NCBI RefSeq assembly: GCF_030161635.1
Contig: NZ_BSUO01000001.1
Coordinates: forward strand, 2,957,199-3,021,198
Length of the DNA: 64,000 nucleotides
Reading direction: 5' to 3'
DNA from: Mobilicoccus caccae
GTDB lineage: Bacteria > Actinomycetota > Actinomycetes > Actinomycetales > Dermatophilaceae
The notes beneath the pieces are model-generated. The model did no database searches. It worked only from the letters and a program-made list of their open reading frames with translations, and was not told where the DNA came from. Position 1 is the first letter of the stretch, and each line of letters starts with the position of its first letter. Below, one piece after another: positions 53,936 to 64,000 of the stretch. The position numbers were made by a program, and so were the translations under genes.

Positions 53936-54712
53936 ATGCTCCCGCCCGACCTGATCGCCCGGCTCCGTGCGGTGGCCGACCTGCCTCGGGTCGTGCTGGC
54001 GACGGATTTCGACGGCACCCTGGCGCCGTTCGTCGAGGACCCCATGGCGGCGGCACCGATCGAGGGCGCCCTGGACCTCCTGCGGGCCGCGGCCCGGTTC
54101 GAGGGGGTCACGGTCGCGCTCGTCTCTGGACGGGACGTCGACACCTTGCGGCGTCTCTCGACGGTCACCGCGGAGTGTGGGATCGATCTCATCGGATCCC
54201 ACGGCGCGCAGAGTTCCCGCGACGACCTGGCCGCCGGTGACCTGCTCGACGACGCCGCACGCACTCGTCTGGCCGACCTCGACGCAGCCCTCGTCGCGGT
54301 CCAGGGCCGGCACCCGCAGGCACGCATCGAGCGCAAACCGGCGGCCGTCGCCCTGCACACCCGAGGCCTGTCCCCCGACGTCGCCACCGCCGCCCTCGCG
54401 GACGCCTCCGCACTGGGCGAGCGCGACGGAGTCCACGCCCTGGCCGGCAAGAGCGTCGTCGAACTCGGTGTCGTGCAGGCGAACAAGGGGCTCGCGCTGC
54501 AGGCGCTCAAGGCGGCCGTCGGAGCCGACGCCGTCATCTATCTCGGCGACGACGTCACCGACGAACACGCCTTCACCCGCCTGTCGGCGGCGCGGAACGA
54601 CGTGACGATCAAGGTCGGTGAGGGCGAGACGGCCGCCGCCCACCGGGTGCCCGCGATCGAGGACGTCGTCGCGGTCCTCGCGCTGTTCGTCGGCGAACGA
54701 GGACGTCGCTGA
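53936..54712 (+). CDS. otsB: Trehalose-6-phosphate phosphatase
   Basis: 258 residues from ATG 53936, preceded by AGGAGG. HAD-superfamily: catalytic D24 and D26 in VVLATDFDGTLAPFV, motif II VTVALVSGRDVDTLRRLS, motif III K in VVQANKGLALQAL, motif IV AVIYLGDDVTDEHAFTRL. Releases trehalose from trehalose 6-phosphate. Trehalose here is likely an osmoprotectant or stress sugar. Lies 29 bp after otsA in the same direction. Confidence 0.95.
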   Translation: MLPPDLIARLRAVADLPRVVLATDFDGTLAPFVEDPMAAAPIEGALDLLRAAARFEGVTVALVSGRDVDTLRRLSTVTAECGIDLIGSHGAQSSRDDLAAGDLLDDAARTRLADLDAALVAVQGRHPQARIERKPAAVALHTRGLSPDVATAALADASALGERDGVHALAGKSVVELGVVQANKGLALQALKAAVGADAVIYLGDDVTDEHAFTRLSAARNDVTIKVGEGETAAAHRVPAIEDVVAVLALFVGERGRR

Positions 54713-54892
54713 CCCCACCCCGTTGCGCAAGCGGCGCCGGGCTCGCACCACACGGCGCGACCCCTGCGGCCTCCAGGGATGCCATGATGACGAGCACCGC
54801 GTCGTCGCGCCTCCCGGTTCGGCGGTCCGGTACTGCCTTTACGACGGATCGTCCGGCACGTTCCTGCCGGTGAAGGAAAGGACAACGACGTC

Positions 54893-55966
<1,074 letters not shown>

Positions 55967-56105
55967 TCGTGCGCGTCCGATCCGCGACGCCACCGCGACA
56001 CCCGAACGACGGCGACGCCCGAACCATGGACAATGACTACGGTCGGGCGTCGCCGTCGTCTGCGCCCGGGCCGCCGTGGTCGAGCCCACCGAGGGGAGGA
56101 AAGCC

Positions 56106-57356
56106 GTGCAGTTCATGACGTCTCACGCCGATCCCAAGCTGCTGGATCTGCCCTGGTCGACGCCGTTGGAGGAATGGGACCGCAGCCACCTCGCGGCCCT
56201 GCCCCGCGGCATCTCGCGTCACATCGTGCGGTTCGTCAAGGTGGGCCGGCGCATCATCGCCGCCAAGGAGATCCGCGACGACATCGCGGCCCGCGAGTAC
56301 GACATGCTCCGCAACCTCGGGCGCATCGGGCTCCCCTGCGTCGTCCCCTACGGCGTCGTCAGCGGCCGCCAGAGCGTGGACGGGGAGCCGTTGGACGGCA
56401 TCCTGCTCACCGAACACCTGCAGTTCTCCCTGCCCTACCGGGCGTTGTTCAGTCAGCGGCTGCAGCCCGACACGGTCCTGCGCCTGCTCGACGCCCTGGC
56501 CGTGCTGCTCGCGCGTCTGCACCTCGCCGGCTTCTGGTGGGGTGACGTCAGCCTGTCGAACACCCTGTTCCGTCGCGACGCGGGCGCCTTCGCCGCCTAC
56601 CTCGTCGACGCCGAGACGGGGCAGTTGTTCCCGTCGCTGTCCAACGGGCAACGGGAGCACGACCTCGACATCGCCCGCGTCAACATCGCCGGCGAGCTCA
56701 TGGACCTGGCCGCCGGCGGCGCCATCCCCGACGACGCCGACCCCATCGAGATCTCCGATCGCATCGTCAGCCGATACCGCCGGTTGTGGACCGAGCTCAC
56801 CGGCCTCGAACGGTTCGAGCGCGGCGACCGCTGGCGCCTGGAGGAGCGGGTGCGCACCCTCAACCAGTTGGGTTTCGACATCGACGAGTTCGAGATCTCC
56901 ACCGACGTCGACGGGGCCACGATCCAGATCCAACCGAAGGTCGTCGACGCCGGACACCACCGCCGCCGGCTGCTGCGCCTCACCGGCCTCGACGTGCACG
57001 AGAACCAGGCCCGGCGCCTGCTCAACGACCTCGACGCCTTCCGGGCCGGCGAGGGCCGCGGTGACGAGCCGGAGGAGTTGGGCGCCCACGACTGGATGCT
57101 GCGCGTGTACGAGCCCGTGGTGCGCAACATCCCCGAGGAGTTGTCGGCCAAGCTGGAGGCCGCGCAGATCTTCCACGAGGTCCTCGAACACCGCTGGTAC
57201 CTCTCGGAGCGGACCGGCCACGACGTCACCACGCAATGGGCCTTCGCCGACTACCTCACCCACGTCCTGCCCGCCAAGCCCGACGAGAAGTCGGTGGTGG
57301 GTGTGGACACGGTGGAGATGCCGGTCATCGCGATGTTCCCGCCGGACGAGAACTGA
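56106..57356 (+). CDS. DUF4032 protein, kinase-like fold
   Basis: 416 residues from GTG 56106, with GGGAGGAAA upstream (56076 is another in-frame start but has no SD). N-terminal kinase-like half: IVRFVKVGRRIIAAKEIRDD (ATP lysine), LTEHLQFSLPYRALFSQRL, GFWWGDVSLSNTLFRRDAGA (catalytic loop-like D-x-x-x-x-N) and AYLVDAETGQLFPSLSNGQ (DxE in place of DFG). The C-terminal half (from ~290) is the DUF4032 region (LRLTGLDVHENQARRLLNDL, WYLSERTGHDVTTQWAFADY). It is a conserved actinobacterial protein of unknown role, possibly a lipid or sugar kinase. Confidence 0.85.
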   Translation: MQFMTSHADPKLLDLPWSTPLEEWDRSHLAALPRGISRHIVRFVKVGRRIIAAKEIRDDIAAREYDMLRNLGRIGLPCVVPYGVVSGRQSVDGEPLDGILLTEHLQFSLPYRALFSQRLQPDTVLRLLDALAVLLARLHLAGFWWGDVSLSNTLFRRDAGAFAAYLVDAETGQLFPSLSNGQREHDLDIARVNIAGELMDLAAGGAIPDDADPIEISDRIVSRYRRLWTELTGLERFERGDRWRLEERVRTLNQLGFDIDEFEISTDVDGATIQIQPKVVDAGHHRRRLLRLTGLDVHENQARRLLNDLDAFRAGEGRGDEPEELGAHDWMLRVYEPVVRNIPEELSAKLEAAQIFHEVLEHRWYLSERTGHDVTTQWAFADYLTHVLPAKPDEKSVVGVDTVEMPVIAMFPPDEN

Positions 57357-57386
57357 CCGCCTGCTCCGCCGCCAGGACCTACGTCG

Positions 57387-58361
57387 TCAGCCGTTCTCGG
57401 CCCGGCGCCGGGCCACCTCGTACAGCGCGACACCGGTGGCCACACCCGCGTTGAGCGACTCGATCTCCGCCGCCATCGGGATGGACACGATCTGATCGCA
57501 CGTCTCACGCACGAGGCGGGACAGGCCCTTGCCCTCGGAACCGACGACCACGACCAGGGGTTCGGTGGCCAGCTCGAGGCCGGGAAGTTCGACGTCGCCG
57601 TCCATGTCGAGCCCGACGACGAAGAACCCGGCCTTGCGGTAGGCCTCCAGCGCACGAGTGAGGTTGGGCGCCTGAGCCACCGGGATGCGGGCGGCAGCCC
57701 CGGCGCTCGTCTTCCACGCGGAGGCGGTCATACCGACCGATCGGCGCTCGGGGATGATCACCCCGTGCCCACCGAACGCGGCCAGCGAGCGCAGGATCGC
57801 ACCGAGGTTGCGCGGGTCGGTGATGCCGTCCAGGGCGACGACCAGGGGGATTCCGGGCGTCTGCGGGTCCACGAGGTCGGCCGGGTCGGCGTACTCGTAC
57901 GGCGGCACCTGCAGGGCCAGACCCTGGTGCACGGCGCCGTCGGTGAGCCGGTCGAGCTCGCCGCGCGGGGTCTCGAGCATGGGGATCCCGCGCTCGGAGA
58001 CGGTCTTGATGGCCTCACGGACGCGGTCGTCGGAGTCGATCCGGCTCGCGACGTACAACGTGGTGGCCGGGATGTCGGCCCGCAGCGCCTCGACCACGGA
58101 GTTGCGGCCGGCGACGATCTCGCTGCTGCGCGGTCCACCTCGCCGGGCCCCGCGCGCCGGGCCGGACGACTGAGGGCGGCCCTGGCGGGTCGTCGGCGCC
58201 TTCTTGCCCTTGTACGCCTTGTGGTTGACGCGGTCCTCGGCCTTGGGCGTGGGGCCACGACCCTCGAGGCCACGACGCCGGTTGCCGCCGCTGCCGACGT
58301 TCGCACCCTTGCGCGAGGCGCCCTTGCGGATGGCGCCTCTACGTTGTGAATTTCCGGGCAT
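57387..58361 (-). CDS. rlmB: 23S rRNA 2'-O-methyltransferase (G2251), SpoU family
   Basis: 324 residues from ATG 58361. An N-terminal Arg/Lys/Gly-rich extension (1-75) precedes the SpoU substrate-binding domain ([20 protein letters not shown]) and the SPOUT domain with the knotted SAM site: [20 protein letters not shown] (motif 1), [19 protein letters not shown] (motif 2), [20 protein letters not shown] (motif 3). Methylates the peptidyl-transferase loop G2251. As sequenced it is in frame with the end of cysS, which would make a fused protein, but the one-base correction described there separates them. Confidence 0.93.
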   Translation of the reverse strand: MPGNSQRRGAIRKGASRKGANVGSGGNRRRGLEGRGPTPKAEDRVNHKAYKGKKAPTTRQGRPQSSGPARGARRGGPRSSEIVAGRNSVVEALRADIPATTLYVASRIDSDDRVREAIKTVSERGIPMLETPRGELDRLTDGAVHQGLALQVPPYEYADPADLVDPQTPGIPLVVALDGITDPRNLGAILRSLAAFGGHGVIIPERRSVGMTASAWKTSAGAAARIPVAQAPNLTRALEAYRKAGFFVVGLDMDGDVELPGLELATEPLVVVVGSEGKGLSRLVRETCDQIVSIPMAAEIESLNAGVATGVALYEVARRRAENG

Positions 58362-58362
58362 G

Positions 58363-59801
58363 TCAGTCCTCGTCGGGTCGGCGGGCGATCGACCATCGAG
58401 CACCCGCGGGGTGTCCTCGACGACGATGCCCGCATCGGTCAGGGCGTCACGGATGGCGTCCGCGGTGGCGAAGTCGCGCTCCTTGCGAGCGGCGGCGCGC
58501 GCGTCGAGCCGGTCCTGGACCAGCTTGTCGAGGGCGCCTTCGAGACCGGACCGCTCGCCCCCGCCCGCGTGCCAGGAGGTGTCGAACGGGTCGACGCCGA
58601 GCACGTCGGTCATGGCCAGCACCTGGCGCGCGGCCAGCGTGGCCCCGGCGGTGTCGCCGGAGTCGAGCGCGGAGTTGCCCGCGCGCACGGTGTCGTGGAT
58701 GACGGCAAGCGCTCCGGAGACGTTGAGGTCGTCGTCCATGGCCGCGGTGAAGCCTGCGGGCAGATCGGCGACCGGCAACCGCTCCTGATCGGCGAGGGCG
58801 GATCCGCCCGCCCGCTCGAGGAACCCCTCGATGCGCGCGACGGCGGACTCGGCCTCGGCCAGCGAGGTCGGGTGGTACTCCAGCGTCGAGCGGTAGTGCG
58901 AGGACCCGATGTAGTACCGCACGGCCAGCGGACGCGCCTGGGAGGTGATCTCCGCGACGGTCATGCCGTTGCCGAGGGACTTGCTCATCTTCTCCCCGCC
59001 CGCCGTCAGCCAGGCGTTGTGCATCCAGTACCGGGCGAATCCGAGTCCGGCCGCCCGCGACTGGGCCAGTTCGTTCTCGTGGTGCGGAAAGCGCAGGTCG
59101 ACTCCGCCGCCGTGGATGTCGAAGGTGTCGCCGAGGTACTTGCGGGCCATCGCCGAGCACTCGAGGTGCCAGCCCGGACGGCCGCGACCGTAGGGCGTCG
59201 GCCAGCTCGCCGTCTCCGGCTCGCCCTCCTTGTGCCCCTTCCACAGCGCGAAGTCGCGCGGATCCCGCTTGCCCCGGGGGTCGGCGTCGCCGGCCGCCTC
59301 CATGTCGTCGATCGACTGGTGGGTCAGCGAGCCGTACTCGGGAAAAGAGCGGACGTCGAAGTAGACGTCGCCGCTGTCGTCGGCGGCCGGGTAGGCGTGC
59401 TCGCGCTCGACCAGGGTGCGCATGAGCTCGACCATCTCGGTGATGTGCCCGGTGGCGCGCGGTTCGTACGTCGGCGGACGGATGCCGAGGGTCTCCATCG
59501 CCTCGGTCGTCTCGCGTTCGTGGGCGTAACTCCAGGCCCACCAGGGAGCGTCGTTCTCGGCCGACTTGCGCAGGATCTTGTCGTCGATGTCGGTGACGTT
59601 GCGCACGAGGGTGACGTCGTACCCGTGGCCGTACTCCAGCCACCGGCGCAGGATGTCGAAGGCGACGGCGAACCGCAGGTGCCCGATGTGCGGGGTGCCC
59701 TGCGTGGTGAGTCCACAGATGTACATGCCCACCTTGCCCGGCTCGAGCGGGACGAACTCACGGAGTTCGCGGGCTGCGGAATCGAAGAGACGAAGACTCA
59801 C
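58363..59801 (-). CDS. cysS: Cysteinyl-tRNA synthetase (one-base break at the 3' end)
   Basis: 479 residues after correction. Class I synthetase: HIGH motif in [17 protein letters not shown], zinc Cys in [12 protein letters not shown] and [14 protein letters not shown] with [17 protein letters not shown] in [20 protein letters not shown]-type anticodon domain ([19 protein letters not shown] onward). At 58375-58377 (GGG on the + strand) adding one base gives ...RSPADPDED and TGA 1 nt before the rlmB ATG; as sequenced the frame reads on through TRTD into rlmB. The corrected gene is exactly 480 codons. The fusion is therefore most likely an artefact. Confidence 0.94.
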
Positions 59802-59871
59802 CGCGCCAGCCTACAAGGCGCGCGGAGTCGGTCTTTCTCTCGACCGGGTCCCGCGACGGTCCATCCGCACG

Positions 59872-60377
59872 TCAGGCGTCGACCCGCCGCACGAGGAGGG
59901 CCACCGCGACGGCGGCGACGCCCTCACCGCGACCGGTGAGCCCGAGCCCGTCGGTCGTCGTGCCACTGACCGTGACCGGGGCACCGCAGGCATCTCCGAG
60001 GGCCTTCTGCGCCTCGTCGCGACGGGTGCCGATCTTGGGCCGATTGCCGATGACCTGCACCGACACGTTGCCGATGTCGAAACCGGCCTCGCGGACCAGT
60101 CGTGCCGCCTCGGCCAGCAGGGTGCACCCCGATGCGCCCTCCCACTGAGGACGGCCGGTGCCGAAGTGTGCGCCGAGATCGCCGATGCCCGCAGCGGAGA
60201 ACAGGGCGTCGCACGCGGCGTGCGCGGCGACGTCGGCGTCCGAATGTCCTTCGAGTCCGGGCTCCCCGGCCACTCGAGGCCGGCGACCCACAAGGGGCGC
60301 GGCGAGGACGCGAAGGCGTGGACGTCGGTACCGACACCCACGGTGGGCAGCGCGATGCGCACGTCATCCCCGTTCAT
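59872..60377 (-). CDS. ispF: 2-C-methyl-D-erythritol 2,4-cyclodiphosphate synthase (one-base break)
   Basis: 168 residues after correction, MEP pathway for isoprenoids. N-terminus [20 protein letters not shown] with the metal Asp-x-His, then LEWPG; at 60274-60277 (four C on +) one added base continues as [20 protein letters not shown], with the second metal His, and [16 protein letters not shown]-terminal [19 protein letters not shown] and [19 protein letters not shown] are standard. Start ATG 60377 overlaps the ispD stop. Corrected length is exactly 169 codons, so decay of this essential gene is very unlikely. Confidence 0.95.
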
Positions 60378-61093
60378 GACCCGACCCGGGACAGACGCCG
60401 CTCGGCCATGTCGAGGTCGTCGCGGGTGGTGATCTTGGCGGCCCACGCATCGCCGTCGACGACATGGATGGGGGCGCCGGTGAGTTCGACGAGTGCCGCG
60501 TCGTCGGTGACGACCGCGTCGTGGTTCTCGCCGTGTGCGTGCGTGAGGACGGCGCGCCCGAACCCCTGCGGAGTCTGGATCGCGCGCAGGGCCGCGCGGT
60601 CGAGCGTCGCGGTGACGACACCGGAGGAGTCCACGGCCTTGATCGTGTCGGCGACGGCCATCCCCGGGATCACGGCTCCCCGGCCCTCACGCAGCGCGTG
60701 GATGACACGCTGGAAGAGTTCGGGTGGCGCGAGGGCGCGAGCCGCGTCGTGCACGAGCACCAGCCCGTCCTCGTCGAGGAGGACGGCCAGGCCGGCGGCC
60801 ACCGACTCGCGGCGATCCGCCCCACCCGGGACGACGTCGACGACGACCTCACCCTCGCCCGACCCTGGACCGCGACCGGCGTCGGCCACTGCGGCAGACG
60901 CGATCTCGCGGGCCGCGACCAGCCAGGCAGCGGGCGCCACGACGATCAGATGGCCCACGTCGGAGCAGGCGAGACCCTGGTCCAGAGACCAGCGCAACAG
61001 AGAACGTCCGTGGAGTTCGACGAACGCCTTGGGAATATCGGCCCCCAGTCGGAGACCACTGCCCGCGGCGACGACGACGACAGCGACGCTCAG
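60374..61093 (-). CDS. ispD: 2-C-methyl-D-erythritol 4-phosphate cytidylyltransferase (apparent CTG start)
   Basis: 239 residues, MEP pathway. The signature [20 protein letters not shown] lies right at the N-terminus; later [35 protein letters not shown] and [18 protein letters not shown] are standard. In this frame there is no ATG, GTG or TTG between the carD stop and the glycine loop. CTG 61093, which overlaps the carD stop as CTGA, is the only sensible initiation site and gives exactly 240 codons. TTG 60997 would remove the nucleotide-binding loop. Either CTG is truly used with carD coupling, or a base is miscalled. Confidence 0.92.
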   Translation of the reverse strand: MSVAVVVVAAGSGLRLGADIPKAFVELHGRSLLRWSLDQGLACSDVGHLIVVAPAAWLVAAREIASAAVADAGRGPGSGEGEVVVDVVPGGADRRESVAAGLAVLLDEDGLVLVHDAARALAPPELFQRVIHALREGRGAVIPGMAVADTIKAVDSSGVVTATLDRAALRAIQTPQGFGRAVLTHAHGENHDAVVTDDAALVELTGAPIHVVDGDAWAAKITTRDDLDMAERRLSRVGS

Positions 61094-61572
61094 GAGGCCA
61101 ACACCTCGTCGAGCATGCTCGACGCCTTGTCCTCGTCGGTCTTCTCGGCGAGCGCCAGCTCGGAGACGAGGATCTGACGCGCCTTGGCCAGCATCCGCTT
61201 CTCACCCGCGGACAGACCGCGGTCACGCTCGCGACGCCACAGGTCGCGCACGACCTCGGCGACCTTGATGACATCACCCGAGGCCAACTTCTCAAGATTG
61301 GCCTTGAACCGCCGGGACCAGTTGGTGGGCTCCTCGGCGTGCTCTGCCCGGAGAACCTGGAAGACCCGATCCAGGCCGTCCTGCCCCACGACGTCGCGGA
61401 CCCCGACGAGGTCGCAGTTGTCGGCCGGTACTTCGATGGTCAGATCGCCTTGGGCGACCTTGAGGACGAGGTACAACTTCTCCTCGCCCTTGATGGTTCG
61501 AGTTTTGATCTGTTCGATGAGTGCCGCACCGTGATGCGGGTACACGACCGTCTCTCCGACATTGAAGACCAT
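61090..61572 (-). CDS. carD: CarD-family RNA polymerase-binding transcription factor
   Basis: 160 residues from ATG 61572 (AAAGGGGAA upstream). RNA polymerase beta-binding Tudor-like domain 1-55 ([40 protein letters not shown]) and a helical DNA-binding domain with the minor-groove Trp region ([40 protein letters not shown]). CarD stabilises open complexes at rRNA and other promoters and is essential in mycobacteria. Heads the cluster with ispD, ispF, cysS and rlmB. A -10-like TAAGCT lies on the minus strand at 61602-61607. Confidence 0.96.
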   Translation of the reverse strand: MVFNVGETVVYPHHGAALIEQIKTRTIKGEEKLYLVLKVAQGDLTIEVPADNCDLVGVRDVVGQDGLDRVFQVLRAEHAEEPTNWSRRFKANLEKLASGDVIKVAEVVRDLWRRERDRGLSAGEKRMLAKARQILVSELALAEKTDEDKASSMLDEVLAS

Positions 61573-61850
61573 ATGCTCGTATTCCCCTTTCGCGGACCTC
61601 CAGCTTACCACGAGCAGCGCTCCGAGCGGAAGCGGAGTGATCACATCGGTGCTGGTCAGTGCCTATGCCTCACCAGAAGTGAGGGTGGACCACACCTTGA
61701 CAATCGGACGTCCGTTTCGTACACGCGCACAAGAACGACATCACGACGACGAGGCCATTCGACCCCACGACGCTGATCCCGTCGCAGCCTCCCGCAGGAG
61801 ATCCGCACACCCCGGCGCGTCCGGCGGGCCTACGACCGGCCACGATTGGG

Positions 61851-61856
61851 TACTCT
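61851..61856 (+). promoter_or_regulatory. -10 box TACTCT, leaderless start
   Basis: TACTCT ends 6 nt before the GTG of the lipoprotein gene. No SD; transcript is probably leaderless. Confidence 0.6.
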
Positions 61857-61862
61857 TGCCGC

Positions 61863-62411
61863 GTGACACGACGACTCTCCGCTGCACCGACGTCGCGCCG
61901 GCGCCCCCTGCTGCGCATGGCCGCCCTGGCTCCCATCGCCGCCCTCGCGCTGGCCGGGTGCCAGTGGACCTCCACCGTCCAGACGGACGAGGCGTACGAG
62001 CCGGCCGACGGCCGATCCACGACCCTCGGCGGTGTGCAGGTGAACAACCTCCTCGTCGTGAGCGACCGCAAGGGCGGTGAAGGCACCCTGGTGGGCCTGG
62101 GCGTGAACAAGACCAACCAGGACGTCGAGGTGTCCTTCGCGCTGGCCGGTGGCCAGCCCATCCGCATCGAGATCCCCAGCCACAGCAGCAAGCAGATCAG
62201 CGACCCCGACAACGGGCCGATGTCCACGCTGCCGAACATCCCGGTCGAACCGGGCGGTCTCGTCGACGTCGACATCGTCACGGCCGGAGCCGGCGGGCAG
62301 TCGCTGCGCGTGCCCGTCCTCGCGCCCTACCCGCCGTACGGCGACTACCACGAGTCCGGCCCGTTGACCCACGCCCCCACCGCCCCGGCGGCCCACGGCG
62401 ACGGTCACTGA
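61863..62411 (+). CDS. LpqE-like lipoprotein
   Basis: 182 residues from GTG 61863. Arg-rich start, hydrophobic segment and lipobox LALAGC with lipidated C33. Mature part: GVQVNNLLVVSDRKGGEGTL, VGLGVNKTNQDVEVSFALAG, a beta-sandwich like copper-chaperone/DUF461 lipoproteins, then LRVPVLAPYPPYGDYHESGP. Its position, divergent from carD, matches Mycobacterium lpqE next to carD, and length agrees. Attached to the outer face of the membrane; function not established. Confidence 0.82.
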   Translation: MTRRLSAAPTSRRRPLLRMAALAPIAALALAGCQWTSTVQTDEAYEPADGRSTTLGGVQVNNLLVVSDRKGGEGTLVGLGVNKTNQDVEVSFALAGGQPIRIEIPSHSSKQISDPDNGPMSTLPNIPVEPGGLVDVDIVTAGAGGQSLRVPVLAPYPPYGDYHESGPLTHAPTAPAAHGDGH

Positions 62412-62454
62412 CGCACGCCACACGCGTCGGCACGTCCCTCCCGACCCGCGACGA

Positions 62455-62499
62455 ACGAACGCTCGCCCCGAAGGAATCCCCTTCGCGGCGAGCGTTCGT
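62455..62499. terminator. Strong bidirectional terminator
   Basis: ACGAACGCTCGCC pairs perfectly with GGCGAGCGTTCGT (13 bp) and the loop contains a further GAAGG/CCTTC stem. Located between the convergent lipoprotein (stop 62411) and regX3 (stop 62523). Confidence 0.88.
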
Positions 62500-62522
62500 C
62501 GTGACCCGGCGGGTCGAGTCGG

Positions 62523-63206
62523 TCAGGGACTCTCGAACTTGTACCCCAGTCCCCGCACGGTGACGATGTGCGTCGGCTTGGCCGGGTCGGGCTCGATCTT
62601 GGCCCGCAGACGCTTGACGTGCACATCGAGGGTCTTGGTGTCACCGACGTAGTCGCTGCCCCACACCCGGTCGATGAGTTGCATGCGCGTGAGCACCCGG
62701 CCCGCGTTGCGCAGCAACATCTCGAGGAGCTCGAACTCCTTGAGCGGCAACGGCGTGTGTTGGCCGTTGACGGTGACGACGTGACGTTCGACGTCCATGC
62801 GCACCGGGCCCGACTCCAGGGTGTTCGGCAGCAGCTCCTCAGGCTCCTGACGCCGCCGCAGGACCGCCTTGATGCGGGCCAGCAGCTCGCGACTGCTGTA
62901 CGGCTTGGTGATGTAGTCGTCGGCGCCGATCTCGAGGCCCACGACCTTGTCGATCTCGCTGTCCTTGGCGGTGAGCATGATGATCGGCACGGCCGACCGC
63001 TGACGCAGCGTGCGGCACACGTCGATGCCCGACAGGCCCGGCAGCATGAGGTCGAGCAGGACCAGATCGGCGCCGGCGCGCTCCATCTCCTCGAGCGCCT
63101 CGGGTCCGGTCTCCGCGACGGAGACCTCGTACCCCTCCTTGCGCAGCAGGTAGGACAGAGGGTCGGAGAACGACTCCTCGTCCTCCACGACCAGGATCTG
63201 GGTCAT
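62523..63206 (-). CDS. regX3: Response regulator RegX3
   Basis: 227 residues from ATG 63206. Receiver with D9/E10, phospho-acceptor D52 (LVLLDLMLPGLSG), T79 and K101 (DDYITKPYSSRELLARI); OmpR winged helix from about 130 (LKEFELLEMLLRNAGRVLTR, KTLDVHVKRLRAKIE, VRGLGYKF). The near-identical match to mycobacterial RegX3 motifs and the adjacent SenX3-type kinase identify the phosphate-starvation system. The kinase stop lies 5 nt upstream. Confidence 0.93.
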   Translation of the reverse strand: MTQILVVEDEESFSDPLSYLLRKEGYEVSVAETGPEALEEMERAGADLVLLDLMLPGLSGIDVCRTLRQRSAVPIIMLTAKDSEIDKVVGLEIGADDYITKPYSSRELLARIKAVLRRRQEPEELLPNTLESGPVRMDVERHVVTVNGQHTPLPLKEFELLEMLLRNAGRVLTRMQLIDRVWGSDYVGDTKTLDVHVKRLRAKIEPDPAKPTHIVTVRGLGYKFESP

Positions 63207-63211
63207 AAGCC

Positions 63212-64000
63212 TTACTCCTTCGCTCCGGGCTGGACAGCCACCAGGGATGTGGATGGATCCACTCCGTCGGACTCGACCTGAGCCCTCGGAAGCCGGATCG
63301 TGAACGTCGAACCATGCCCCTCGCGGCTCCACAGGGTGACCTCACCACCGTGGTTGGCACAGATGTGTTTGACGATGGCCAGACCGAGGCCGGTGCCTCC
63401 GGTGGCGCGGGACCGTGCGGCGTCCACGCGGTAGAACCGCTCGAAGACGCGTTCCTGGTCCTCCGGGGAGATGCCGCGCCCCTGGTCGGACACCGAGATC
63501 TCGACGACGTCCTCGAGACGACGCGCGACGACGGTGATGCGCGTGTCCTCGGGAGAGTACGCGATGGCGTTGGTGAGGAGGTTGGTCAGTGCCGTCACCA
63601 GCATCGAGCCGTCGCCGTAGACGTAGAGCCCCTCGGCGGCGGAGACGCGGAAGCTCATGTGCTTGCCCTCGGCGAGGGTGAGCATGAGGTCGACCGCCTC
63701 CTGGACCACCTCGTCGACGTCGACGAGTTGCGGGTCGCTCGGGGTCTCGGCCGCCTGGAGGCGGGAGAGGTCGACGATCTCCTGGACGAGGCGCGTGAGC
63801 CGGGTGCTCTCGACCTTGATGCGGCGGGCGAACCGCTCGACGGCCTCGGGGTCGTCGGCCGCGTCGAGCACGGCCTCGGCCAGCAGGGCGATGCCTCCGA
63901 CGGGCGTCTTGAGCTCGTGGCTGACGTTGGCCACGAAGTCGCGGCGGACGGCCTCGACCCGCTTGGCCTGCGTGCGGTCCTCCAGCAGCAGCAGCAGATG
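63212..64000 (-). CDS. senX3: Sensor kinase SenX3 (3' part; 5' end outside the window)
   Basis: 263 residues visible. Begins inside the linker (LLLLLEDRTQAKRVEAVRRD), then the H-box FVANVSHELKTPVGGIALLA with the phosphorylated His, an X-region, N-box ALTNLLTNAIAYSPED, G1 VSDQGRGISPEDQERVFERF and G2 TGGTGLGLAIVKHICANHGG. This is the SenX3 pattern; the membrane part and PAS domain lie beyond the window edge. Controls the phosphate response together with RegX3. Confidence 0.92.
   Translation of the reverse strand, partial: HLLLLLEDRTQAKRVEAVRRDFVANVSHELKTPVGGIALLAEAVLDAADDPEAVERFARRIKVESTRLTRLVQEIVDLSRLQAAETPSDPQLVDVDEVVQEAVDLMLTLAEGKHMSFRVSAAEGLYVYGDGSMLVTALTNLLTNAIAYSPEDTRITVVARRLEDVVEISVSDQGRGISPEDQERVFERFYRVDAARSRATGGTGLGLAIVKHICANHGGEVTLWSREGHGSTFTIRLPRAQVESDGVDPSTSLVAVQPGAKE

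Overview
The window is a high-GC chromosomal segment from an actinobacterium. Lineage markers are CarD next to ispD-ispF-cysS-rlmB with an LpqE-like lipoprotein on the other side (the order known from Mycobacterium), a SenX3/RegX3 pair, a mycothiol-type DinB-fold protein, an Rpf with a c-di-AMP riboswitch, and several leaderless genes with a TANNNT box 6-7 nt before the start codon. I would place it in the Micrococcales (Dermatophilaceae/Intrasporangiaceae-like), but the family is a guess.

Layout. 1-4.2 kb: two NarL-type two-component systems facing each other across a FrnE/DsbA-like protein. 4.5-10.8 kb: the gene for selenocysteine tRNA (selC), then a galactose module (SGLT-type symporter plus a small membrane protein, divergent from galK-galM-LacI regulator, with two LacI-type operators). 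10.8-15.6 kb: a DUF402 protein, selA and selB. 15.6-18.7 kb: a decayed sugar-porter remnant, a YbfB-like MFS exporter and a divergent GlxA-type regulator. 18.9-22.1 kb: a molybdate operon (HTH-molbindin regulator, modA, modB, modC). 22.3-23.5 kb: acyl-CoA dehydrogenase. 23.5-27.8 kb: a nest of three insertion sequences (IS110 split by IS256, with IS3 inside the IS256 target duplication). 27.9-32.8 kb: PH-SHOCT protein, YqeY, a DinB-fold protein and a complete TRAP transporter. 32.9-35.7 kb: an OmpR/HAMP-kinase two-component system with a poly-aspartate membrane protein. 35.7-39.6 kb: fructosamine-kinase-like protein, MpaB-like oxygenase, serine hydrolase and its TetR regulator with two operators. 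39.7-44.8 kb: a GABA/guanidino-compound module (succinate-semialdehyde dehydrogenase, ureohydrolase, SSS symporter, XRE-cupin regulator). 45-50 kb: a Pro-Asp-Ile repeat protein, a Tat-exported PLP enzyme, an excalibur-domain secreted protein, tRNA-Thr, a 48-residue membrane protein and the riboswitch-controlled Rpf. 50.2-57.4 kb: Ser/Thr kinase, otsA-otsB, an orphan MsiK-type ATPase and a DUF4032 protein. 57.4-61.6 kb: rlmB, cysS, ispF, ispD, carD. 61.9-64 kb: lipoprotein, regX3 and the 3' part of senX3.

How the parts fit. selC, selA and selB are three of the four selenocysteine-insertion genes; selD and a selenoprotein are not here. The modABC operon would supply molybdenum, which suggests (inference) a selenocysteine-containing formate dehydrogenase elsewhere in the genome. 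The galactose, trehalose, TRAP and guanidino/GABA modules indicate a soil- or skin-type heterotroph.

The most important caution is that at least nine otherwise well-conserved genes (sensor kinase, galM, MFS exporter, modC, IS110 and IS3 transposases, otsA, cysS, ispF) each need exactly one extra base inside a short G, C or T run to read through. In every case the corrected length is a multiple of three. This is the signature of homopolymer under-calling in the assembly, not of gene decay. I list these as genes with a note. Beyond the nested insertion sequences, I found no clearly new multi-gene system; the best leads are the poly-Asp protein next to a two-component system, the Tat-exported PLP enzyme, the palindromes in front of the molybdate regulator, and an apparent CTG start for ispD.
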